A stretch of DNA of 64,000 bases, taken from contig NZ_PISP01000001.1 in the NCBI RefSeq assembly GCF_002834295.1, positions 1,674,001 through 1,738,000 on the forward strand. Direction: 5' to 3'. A program made the translations under genes and the position numbers. The stretch comes from Rhodohalobacter barkolensis. Its GTDB lineage: Bacteria > Bacteroidota > Rhodothermia > Balneolales > Balneolaceae. The notes under the pieces were generated by a model. It did no database searches. It saw nothing but the letters and a program-made list of their open reading frames with translations, and was not told the DNA's origin. Below, piece by piece: positions 55,815-64,000 of the stretch (the first letter of the stretch is position 1; each line of letters opens with the position of its first letter).

Positions 55815-55899
55815 CGGAGGGAGAGGGATTCGAACCCCCGGAGACTTGCGCCTCAACGGTTTTCAAGACCGCCGCATTCGACCACTCTGCCATCCCTCC
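55815..55899 (-). tRNA. tRNA-Ser (anticodon TGA)
   Basis: An 85-base tRNA on the minus strand. Acceptor GGAGGGA pairs with TCCCTCC plus discriminator G; the D-arm, anticodon loop CTTGAAA, long variable arm and GGTTCGAATCC T-arm are all visible. The long variable arm and UGA anticodon define tRNA-Ser. CCA is not encoded. It lies between atpG and the TolC-type gene and follows atpG by three bases, so it may be processed from the atp transcript. Confidence 0.95.
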
Positions 55900-55902
55900 G
55901 TT

Positions 55903-56793
55903 TTATGCATCTTCAAGTGCCGCAGCACCCGATACAATTTCGGAAATTTCAGTCGTAATTGCACTTTGTCGAGCCTGATTATACTTAAGTTTAAGCTCGT
56001 CTTTAAGCTCTTTAGCATTTTCAGTGGCGTTATCCATAGCTGTCATTCGAGCACCTTGCTCAGATGCGTTGGATTCCAACACGGCTCGCCATAGTTGCAT
56101 ATTCAGGTGCACGGGTAATAATTGATTCAAAATCGCTTGCCCGTCAGGCTCGTAAATATAGTCAATTTCATTTAGATTTGAAGAATTTTCTTCTTCAAAT
56201 TGATCCGTTTTTAGAGGTAAAATTTCATCCACTAAACGGTTTTGAGTAATGACAGATTTGAATTCATTAAAGGCAACCAGAACTTTATCATACTTACCTT
56301 TGATAAACTTTTCCGTCACTTCACTCATAATGGACGAAGTCGTTTCGTAATTCAAATCATCAAAAAAACCAATGTAGGAATCGACTACTTTAAACTTTCT
56401 TTTTTTGAAATAACCATCAGCCTTTCGCCCAATTGTAATCAGATCTAACCGGTCGTTTTTCTGATATTCAGAGTAGTTATCTGCAATATCCTTTTCAGCA
56501 AGTTTAAACAAATTATTGTTGAATCCACCGCAAAGTCCTCGGTCTGATCCAACTACAATCATCAGTATCGATTCAACTTCTTCAGGATCCCTGAGAATTG
56601 GGTTTTCACTTCCAGCACCTGCAATCAGTCTTGAAACCACACTACGCATTTTTTGAGCATAGGGTCGAGTTGCAATAATACGCTGTTGAGCTTTTCTCAA
56701 CTTAGCCGCAGCCACCATTTTCATGGCTTTGGTAATCTGTTGAGTATTCTCAATAGATGATATCCGGGTTCGTATATCGCGCAGGTTTGCCAT
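55903..56793 (-). CDS. atpG: F1 ATP synthase gamma subunit
   Basis: A 296-residue rotor subunit. It opens [35 protein letters not shown] and closes [20 protein letters not shown] and [15 protein letters not shown], the two coiled-coil helices of the central stalk. It starts three bases after atpA ends. The last gene of the atp run here; the tRNA-Ser gene follows it closely. Confidence 0.95.
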   Translation of the reverse strand: MANLRDIRTRISSIENTQQITKAMKMVAAAKLRKAQQRIIATRPYAQKMRSVVSRLIAGAGSENPILRDPEEVESILMIVVGSDRGLCGGFNNNLFKLAEKDIADNYSEYQKNDRLDLITIGRKADGYFKKRKFKVVDSYIGFFDDLNYETTSSIMSEVTEKFIKGKYDKVLVAFNEFKSVITQNRLVDEILPLKTDQFEEENSSNLNEIDYIYEPDGQAILNQLLPVHLNMQLWRAVLESNASEQGARMTAMDNATENAKELKDELKLKYNQARQSAITTEISEIVSGAAALEDA

Positions 56794-56796
56794 GAA

Positions 56797-58413
56797 TTAT
56801 TCCTCAGATACTGCTATAAGTTGATCAATCGTACTTTCAGCTGTTTTTAGTATTTCACCACCAAATGTATCGTCCAGAACACCTGATTTTGCAAGTGTTT
56901 TCATTTGAGTTGAATACTTGGCCCCAACTGTTTCGAGGAACATATTTTCAAATTTTCGAATCAGATCAACCGAAAGTTTATCAAGAAGTCCTTCATTGTT
57001 CACCTTCAAGAGTACAATCTGCTGCTCAACCGGAAGTGGTTTATATTCACCCTGCTTCATAAGTTCAACTGTCCGCTCACCGCGTTTCAGCTGTTTCTGT
57101 GTTGCAGCATCGAGGTCAGATCCAAACTTCGCAAAGGCTTCAAGCTCACGGTACTGAGCTAAGTCAAGCTTCAGTGTACCTGAAAGTTTCTTCATTGATT
57201 TAACCTGAGCAGATCCACCTACACGAGAAACTGAAATACCTACGTCAATCGCTGGGCGAACACCTGAGTTAAAGAGGTCTGTATCCAGGAATATCTGACC
57301 GTCTGTAATTGAAATTACGTTTGTTGGGATATATGCTGATACGTCACCGGCCTGAGTTTCAATAACCGGGAGTGCTGTCAACGATCCACCACCTTTTAAT
57401 TTTGGCTTCAACTCTTCCGGCACATTGTTCATCAGCTGAGCTACATCGTCATTATTAATAATCTTAGCGGCACGTTCCAAAAGACGACTATGCAGATAGA
57501 ATACATCACCTGGGTATGCTTCACGTCCTGGAGGTCTTCTCAACAGAAGTGAGAGCTCACGATATGCAACGGCTTGTTTAGAAAGATCATCGTAGATCAC
57601 CAGTGCATGCCGACCTGTATCGCGGAAGTATTCACCAATAGCAGCACCCGCAAAAGGCGCAATATAACGCATTGGTGCAGACGAACTCGCCGGAGCAGAA
57701 ACAACAACTGTGTAGTCAAGCGCTCCGTACTCTTTCAGTGTATTTACAATAGAGGCAACAGTTGAACCTTTCTGACCAACAGCTACATAGATACAAAAAA
57801 CAGGGCTATCAGTATCCTGTGTATGCTTTTGGTTAATTATGGTGTCAAGTGCAACAGCAGTTTTTCCCGTTTGACGGTCACCAATAATCAATTCACGTTG
57901 TCCACGACCAATCGGGATTAGGGAGTCAATTGCCTTTAGACCCGTTTGGAGAGGTTCTGTTACAGGTTCACGATAAATAACACCGGGTGCCTTTCTCTCC
58001 AACGGCAAGTTAATGGTATCACCGCTAATCGCTCCTTTACCATCCAGTGGGCGACCCAGCGGATCAATAACGCGTCCCAGCACACCATCACCTACAGAAA
58101 GGGATGCAATATTCTTTGTTCTTTTTACAGTATGGCCTTCTTCTACAGAAGTGGAAGAACCAAAAAGTACAATACCAACATTGTCTTCTTCAAGGTTCAA
58201 TACCATACCTCGAACGGCATTACCGTCATTATCTACAGACTCCGGCAATTCCACCAATTCACCGGCCTGTACCTTCGACAGACCATAAACACGAGCAATA
58301 CCATCACCCACTTCGAGTACAGTACCTACATCGTATGTATCAGTGTCGTTACTGAAACCTGTAAGTTGTTTTTTTAAAATAGCCGAAACTTCGTCAGGTC
58401 TGACTTGACTCAT
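56797..58413 (-). CDS. atpA: F1 ATP synthase alpha subunit
   Basis: A 538-residue subunit with Walker A GDRQTGKT (178-185) and the family [17 protein letters not shown]. It forms the non-catalytic sites of F1. The beta subunit gene (atpD) and epsilon gene (atpC) do not follow, as is common in the Bacteroidetes branch, where they form a separate operon. Confidence 0.96.
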   Translation of the reverse strand: MSQVRPDEVSAILKKQLTGFSNDTDTYDVGTVLEVGDGIARVYGLSKVQAGELVELPESVDNDGNAVRGMVLNLEEDNVGIVLFGSSTSVEEGHTVKRTKNIASLSVGDGVLGRVIDPLGRPLDGKGAISGDTINLPLERKAPGVIYREPVTEPLQTGLKAIDSLIPIGRGQRELIIGDRQTGKTAVALDTIINQKHTQDTDSPVFCIYVAVGQKGSTVASIVNTLKEYGALDYTVVVSAPASSSAPMRYIAPFAGAAIGEYFRDTGRHALVIYDDLSKQAVAYRELSLLLRRPPGREAYPGDVFYLHSRLLERAAKIINNDDVAQLMNNVPEELKPKLKGGGSLTALPVIETQAGDVSAYIPTNVISITDGQIFLDTDLFNSGVRPAIDVGISVSRVGGSAQVKSMKKLSGTLKLDLAQYRELEAFAKFGSDLDAATQKQLKRGERTVELMKQGEYKPLPVEQQIVLLKVNNEGLLDKLSVDLIRKFENMFLETVGAKYSTQMKTLAKSGVLDDTFGGEILKTAESTIDQLIAVSEE

Positions 58414-58431
58414 TTTTATTCCTAAATATTT

Positions 58432-58977
58432 TTATTCAACTGTTGCAGCCTTGAAATCCTCTTTCAGCTGACTCAATTTATGCTTCACTGAACCGTCAAT
58501 GACTGTATCTTCAATTCGCACTTTCAATCCACCTATTAACTCATCGTTAACAGAAAGATGTAAATCGACGGTTTTACCGGTAGACTTTTCCAACTTGGAT
58601 TTCAGATTCTTTATCTGATCTTTATCCAGTTCAAATGCTGATTCTACATCAATATCGATGATACCGTGATGAGCTTTATGAAGAAGCACAAAAGCCCGGG
58701 TAAGATCATGCAGTAATTTTTCACGGCTTTTTTCAGAAAGTAAATGGATCAGATTTCTGGTCAGATCCTGAATTTTACCTTTAAAAATTTCATCCAATGC
58801 ACTTATTTTTACAGCTTTTTTTATCAACGGACTTTTAAGAAACAATTGCAGATCTCTTGAATCATCAATTGTTTTCTGAAGTAAGATCATATCCTCGTAA
58901 ACTTCATCGAGAATATCCTTGTCTATTGCTGTATCCAATAATGCGCTGGCGTACCGCCCGGCTGCTTTGGGTATCAT
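58432..58977 (-). CDS. atpH: F1 ATP synthase delta subunit
   Basis: A 181-residue OSCP-type subunit with AAGRYASALLDTAIDKD at the N-terminus and LIGGLKVRIEDTVIDGSVKHKL at the C-terminus. It links F1 to the peripheral stalk. It lies three bases after atpF. Confidence 0.9.
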   Translation of the reverse strand: MIPKAAGRYASALLDTAIDKDILDEVYEDMILLQKTIDDSRDLQLFLKSPLIKKAVKISALDEIFKGKIQDLTRNLIHLLSEKSREKLLHDLTRAFVLLHKAHHGIIDIDVESAFELDKDQIKNLKSKLEKSTGKTVDLHLSVNDELIGGLKVRIEDTVIDGSVKHKLSQLKEDFKAATVE

Positions 58978-58980
58978 CCT

Positions 58981-59499
58981 TTAGTTCTTATTGTTAAGAT
59001 CGTTGATGAATGTATCAACAAGCTTTTTATTCTTGCTATGATCAAGCTCTGCATCAATAATTATTGATGCCGCTTCAATTGCTAAATCTGAAACTTCTTT
59101 TCTCAATTCTGTCATTGCACGCAGCTTCTCTTGTTCAATAGAAGCTTTTGCATCCTCCAGAATTTTGGCTGCATCCTCTTTAGCCCTTTCAATTTTTTCA
59201 GATCGCAATACTTCTGCATCTTCGAGTGCTTCTTTACGAATTCTCTGAGCCGCAATTTCAGCTTCTTTCAAAGCTTTGTCGTTGTCTTTAGAAATTTGCT
59301 CAGCTTTCGCAATAGCCTTCTCAGCCGATTCCAGAGAATCCTTTATACGATTCTCCCGCTCATCTAATGCTTTCATGATGGGGGGAACCAAAAACTTTTG
59401 CATTGCAATTAGAAATACCACTGTTGAGATTAACACCCAAATGGCAAATCCTGTATTGAATGAAAGGAGTCCTCCCCCACCCGCTAAGAAATAATGCAT
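58981..59499 (-). CDS. atpF: Fo ATP synthase b subunit
   Basis: A 172-residue subunit with one N-terminal membrane helix (about 16-35) and a long charged coiled-coil helix (40-165, ENRIKDSLESAEKAIAKAEQ). It forms the peripheral stalk. Length is normal. Confidence 0.93.
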   Translation of the reverse strand: MHYFLAGGGGLLSFNTGFAIWVLISTVVFLIAMQKFLVPPIMKALDERENRIKDSLESAEKAIAKAEQISKDNDKALKEAEIAAQRIRKEALEDAEVLRSEKIERAKEDAAKILEDAKASIEQEKLRAMTELRKEVSDLAIEAASIIIDAELDHSKNKKLVDTFINDLNNKN

Positions 59500-59518
59500 A
59501 GTGCTGGTTATTTATTAA

Positions 59519-59746
<228 letters not shown>

Positions 59747-59761
59747 TTATATGTTTTGTTA

Positions 59762-60838
59762 TTAGTGATTAGTTTCGACTTCAACAGCTTGTGCATGTGC
59801 AACAGCAGTTTCTTCGTCGTGATGATGATGCTCTTCCGCAGCCATTCCGATAAAAACAGCTGACAGAAGTGTAAATACATAAGCTTGAATAAGGGCAACA
59901 AGTGCCTTAAGGAAATAGAGCGCTGCTGTTAACAATACCCAGAAAACGCTCGACCCGACACCCACATATGTGCCAAACAGATCCGTAAAAATAAAAATCA
60001 ATCCAAGAATACTGACAATCATAATCTTACCGGACAGCATATTTGCAAAAAGACGTATAGCAAGTGCAAATGGTTTTGTAAAGAGCCCCAGGATTTCAAC
60101 CGGTGTCAGAATTATTCGAGACCAACCCGGAACTCCCGGAAAAGCAAAAACATGCCGCCAGTGATCTTTTGTTCCGCTAAACTGTGTAATGAAAAACGTG
60201 ATTCCGGCCAATGTTGCTGTAACCGTCAGATCGGCCGTAGCGGAAGCAGCCCATGGCAACAAACCAAAAAGGTTCATAAACATTATTGCCATAAAAATTG
60301 AAAACAGATACGGGACGTACCTTCTGTATTTTTCAGGTGAAATAAACTCTTTGGCAATTTCGTCCCGTATAAAAACAAAAATGACTTCAAAAATATTCTG
60401 CATTATACCTTTTGGCTCACTTTCCGCACCAATACCTCGCCGGTAACGAGCTGCGGCCCACATTGTAATTAGCAACGTGATGATTATACCAAGCCAAACA
60501 TAAATAAGGTGAGAGGTAATAGACATATCAAGTGATATTTGAGCGCCATCAGAGCGAACTAAGCCCGACTCTTCAGTCTCCATAAATTCACCGGACTCCA
60601 ATGCAGATTTTGTATTTGCATAGAAATACCACTCTCCATCCACTAACAATATTCGCGGCAAATAGACCTTAACACCAACAACCTCTACATAGTCGTGATC
60701 AAGAACTTTCCCCATCACATCAAACGTCCCTTCACTGCTTTCTTCTGTATCAGCAGCCAAAAGACCAGGGTTAATAGCAAGTAGTAATAGAATGGTAACG
60801 GATAATCGGCGCAAGTATCGGCTCATCTTAAATTTCAA
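59762..60838 (-). CDS. atpB: Fo ATP synthase a subunit
   Basis: A 358-residue a subunit with an N-terminal signal-like segment and an extra periplasmic part (25-105) common in this branch. The essential Arg262 is in KPFALAIRLFANMLSGK. The C-terminal tail is His-rich (EEHHHHDEE). It forms the ion path with the c-ring. Confidence 0.94.
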   Translation of the reverse strand: MKFKMSRYLRRLSVTILLLLAINPGLLAADTEESSEGTFDVMGKVLDHDYVEVVGVKVYLPRILLVDGEWYFYANTKSALESGEFMETEESGLVRSDGAQISLDMSITSHLIYVWLGIIITLLITMWAAARYRRGIGAESEPKGIMQNIFEVIFVFIRDEIAKEFISPEKYRRYVPYLFSIFMAIMFMNLFGLLPWAASATADLTVTATLAGITFFITQFSGTKDHWRHVFAFPGVPGWSRIILTPVEILGLFTKPFALAIRLFANMLSGKIMIVSILGLIFIFTDLFGTYVGVGSSVFWVLLTAALYFLKALVALIQAYVFTLLSAVFIGMAAEEHHHHDEETAVAHAQAVEVETNH

Positions 60839-60847
60839 TTTACCCGA

Positions 60848-61213
60848 CTAATCTGAGAGTTTTTGGTTAAGGAATATCACTTCGTTTACAGAATGCAAAA
60901 TATACGAAATTATAAAACTAACAGTAAAGCTCAATTCATCAATTTTTGTGAGAATTAATATTAAAACGAATAGAGCCAATACAAGGATAAATCTTATGAA
61001 TAGCCCAAAATAATAGCTAACGATAAAGTCTCTCAGCACGGTTTTCTTAGAGAAGAAAGAGGCCCCCAAGTGCAAAGACACAGTCAGCAATCCAATCAGG
61101 TATCCGGCAAACCAGCCAAAAGTATTTTCATTTGGAAGCAGTATTCCCAGAGAGAGGAAAAACAACCCGATAATAAAAGTAGATATAACTAATTTCCGGT
61201 CAGCCAAAGACAT
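60848..61213 (-). CDS. AtpI-like membrane protein
   Basis: A 121-residue protein with four hydrophobic segments, placed between the AtpZ-like gene and atpB. It looks like the AtpI/UncI assembly factor in size and place, but has little motif conservation. It may help c-ring assembly. Confidence 0.65.
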   Translation of the reverse strand: MSLADRKLVISTFIIGLFFLSLGILLPNENTFGWFAGYLIGLLTVSLHLGASFFSKKTVLRDFIVSYYFGLFIRFILVLALFVLILILTKIDELSFTVSFIISYILHSVNEVIFLNQKLSD

Positions 61214-61232
61214 GCCACTCTTGATTCAATAT

Positions 61233-61445
61233 CTAATTTTTACTGACGTTTTTTATTAGCCGCACAAAGATGCCTATCATTAATAAAATCCCGAGCAGTA
61301 CACCCGACAATACTCCCCACGGCGATGTTTCGAATTTCACATCGAAAAAATAGCCCACTAAAATCGGTGTACTAAAAGCGACAGCTATTTCCCCGCCTAG
61401 AGACAGGTACTCGAGATATTTTTTAAATTTCGGATCTTCAAACAA
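61233..61445 (-). CDS. AtpZ-like small membrane protein
   Basis: A 70-residue protein with two hydrophobic segments: LSLGGEIAVAFSTPILVGYFFD and WGVLSGVLLGILLMIGIFVRLI. This matches the AtpZ (DUF2892-type, F1Fo gene 1) proteins at the head of atp operons. It follows bactofilin by zero bases. Confidence 0.75.
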   Translation of the reverse strand: MFEDPKFKKYLEYLSLGGEIAVAFSTPILVGYFFDVKFETSPWGVLSGVLLGILLMIGIFVRLIKNVSKN

Positions 61446-61889
61446 TTATTTCTCTTTCTCTTTTTTAACAGCTGTCTCTTTTGCAAAATCGGCATCTTTT
61501 GATGTCTCCAGCTTGGTCGAATCGCTCCCCATTCTGCAAGCTCCGTTAATTTGAGCACCTTCTTCTACCAATAACGCTTTGGTATAGATATCTCCATCAA
61601 TAACAGCAGATTCGCGCAGGTTCAATTTATTCGTTACCCGAATTGTACCTTCAATTTTACCGGCGATATCGGCTTCAGCAACTTTTACATCACCCTGCAC
61701 TACTCCTGAGGATGTGACAATAAGTTTACCTTTTGTGATCCCCTCGCCTTTCAGCTTACCGGCTATCCGGATATCGTTTTGAGAGTTAAGCGTTCCTTCA
61801 AGAGTGGTACCTTCACTGATCATATTCAGTGTTGGAGATTGTGTGTTTGTTGTCTTACTCACGGTATTGTTGTTTTTGTTGTTGAACAT
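61446..61889 (-). CDS. bactofilin
   Basis: A 147-residue protein with the right-handed beta-helix core (about 24-115) of repeated hydrophobic and Gly/Asn positions, such as IRIAGKLKGEGITKGKLIVTSSGVVQGDVKVAEADIAG. It polymerises into non-polar filaments at the membrane. Its place beside an M23 peptidase is typical: bactofilins often localise peptidoglycan hydrolases. It sits at the head of the atp run. Confidence 0.93.
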   Translation of the reverse strand: MFNNKNNNTVSKTTNTQSPTLNMISEGTTLEGTLNSQNDIRIAGKLKGEGITKGKLIVTSSGVVQGDVKVAEADIAGKIEGTIRVTNKLNLRESAVIDGDIYTKALLVEEGAQINGACRMGSDSTKLETSKDADFAKETAVKKEKEK

Positions 61890-61901
61890 AATAATTCTGG
61901 T

Positions 61902-62747
61902 TCAGTTTAAATACATTAATGGATCCTGTGGAACACCATTTTTCCAGATCTCGAGATGCAGATGCGAACCGGTGCTTAATACGCCACGATCACCTATCTG
62001 CCCCAAAATATCTCCTTTCAGTACAAAATCTCCTTTTGCTCTTGTCAATTTTGATCCATGCTTATAGACGCTCACCACGCCATTGCCATGTTGTAAATAG
62101 ACCACATACCCATAGTTGATAGTCCAACCGGCATTCATCACTGTTCCATCAGCCAAAGCTACAAAGTCAGTTTCCGGCCTGGCTGCAATGTCAATACCAA
62201 AATGACCATCCTCGGCATTATAGCCCTGTGTAAATCGGCCTTCAATAGGATAATCTGAAGGGAAATCCGGAGTTTCATTTAGCGATCCTGAAAAAATGAT
62301 TTCGTTCTGAGAAAGCATTTCGAGCGTTCGTACGTTTGGAACTGATCCCCCCGCAGGAAAATATTCCTCCGACATGAGAACCTCGGCAGTCTGATCAACG
62401 GCTAACATCGTATCCGCAGCCGATCTTAAAACATCTTTCATGTCATTAAGTTGTGTATCCCTGGCAACCAGAGAATCCTGTAATGACATTACACGTTCAG
62501 AAATTTCAATTACATTCTGGCGCAGAGCATAGTCTTCTTTATACTGATAGAGCGATCCCAACGGTGTTGCAAAAAAAATAATGGTTGTGAAAAGCACCGA
62601 TAGTAAAATGACAACCACCACCATTTTAACAATATCGCGTGCTCTCAATTTAAATGAGCTGGACCCATCCGGATCATGCTCGTCCAATACTACTACTGTA
62701 ACATCGCCCTCACGTTCCGAAAAAATTCGTTTTATAAATTCCCACAT
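61902..62747 (-). CDS. M23 family metallopeptidase (LytM-like)
   Basis: A 281-residue protein. A single membrane helix at 39-60 is followed by a coiled coil (72-125) and the peptidase domain (165-281) with His182, Asp186 and the HLH motif (His262, His264). All zinc ligands are present, so it should cleave peptidoglycan peptides. It is 12 bases upstream of bactofilin and probably works with it in cell shape. Confidence 0.92.
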   Translation of the reverse strand: MWEFIKRIFSEREGDVTVVVLDEHDPDGSSSFKLRARDIVKMVVVVILLSVLFTTIIFFATPLGSLYQYKEDYALRQNVIEISERVMSLQDSLVARDTQLNDMKDVLRSAADTMLAVDQTAEVLMSEEYFPAGGSVPNVRTLEMLSQNEIIFSGSLNETPDFPSDYPIEGRFTQGYNAEDGHFGIDIAARPETDFVALADGTVMNAGWTINYGYVVYLQHGNGVVSVYKHGSKLTRAKGDFVLKGDILGQIGDRGVLSTGSHLHLEIWKNGVPQDPLMYLN

Positions 62748-62787
62748 GGAGTTATTACAGCTTTCAATTTATTTTTTACGGTCCTGA

Positions 62788-64000
<1,213 letters not shown>

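Overview
The window looks like a chromosome segment of a marine or halophilic member of the Balneolota/Rhodothermota branch near Bacteroidetes. The evidence is a TonB-dependent receptor with a carboxypeptidase-regulatory N-domain, an atp cluster with a long AtpB carrying a signal peptide and without atpD/atpC, a bactofilin next to an M23 peptidase, a Thermus-type isocitrate dehydrogenase, a KR2-type sodium-pumping rhodopsin, and few clear Shine-Dalgarno sequences. The taxonomic call is an inference from gene families; no rRNA gene is present.

Layout. 1-6.7 kb: end of a gamma-glutamyltransferase, a MASE1-like sensor kinase with a degenerate ATPase domain, a TSUP exporter, a PhzF isomerase, a TPR protein, an alpha/beta hydrolase and an RluB-type pseudouridine synthase. 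6.8-11.4 kb: an inorganic-carbon block with the SbtA bicarbonate transporter, its PII-like partner SbtB, a LysR regulator, isocitrate dehydrogenase and an LCIB-type carbonic anhydrase-like protein. 11.5-26.3 kb: housekeeping genes (yidD, cysS, folE, aconitase), an unusual HU-TM-LysM protein, CHAD, Smr and MutS2 proteins, and one large TonB-dependent receptor with a LacI-like operator candidate upstream. 26.5-41 kb: phosphatase, GDPD, HemD-like, outer-membrane barrel, cyanophycinase-like lipoprotein, the Na+-pump rhodopsin, an MtfA-like peptidase, tyrosine phenol-lyase, an SGNH hydrolase, protoporphyrinogen oxidase, a decayed FecA-like receptor pseudogene, DtxR and thioredoxin. 41-53.7 kb: a SpoIIE phosphatase, an NRDE protein and an envelope polymer cluster (glycosyltransferases, two Stealth phosphotransferases, a TagF-like transferase, inositol-3-phosphate synthase and a probable CTP:inositol-1-phosphate cytidylyltransferase). 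53.7-64 kb: MlaC, TolC, tRNA-Ser(UGA), the F1Fo genes atpB-E-F-H-A-G with atpI/atpZ-like genes, bactofilin, an M23 peptidase and the start of guaB.

Two candidate systems stand out. First, light and carbon: the rhodopsin carries the NDQ motif of Na+ pumps, and SbtA is a Na+-dependent bicarbonate symporter, so a light-made Na+ gradient could drive bicarbonate uptake. The c subunit looks H+-type, so the Na+ gradient is probably not used directly by this ATP synthase. Second, an inositol-phosphate envelope polymer: MIPS and a stand-alone IPCT-like enzyme would make CDP-inositol next to a CDP-glycerol-type polymer transferase and two Stealth proteins. This three-gene cassette sits between an N-terminal and a C-terminal remnant of a further Stealth gene, which suggests it arrived by insertion or recombination in a Stealth array.

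Two intergenic regions (about 19.35-19.61 kb and 34.63-34.92 kb) hold clusters of short hairpins whose stems covary, probably members of a dispersed palindromic repeat family.
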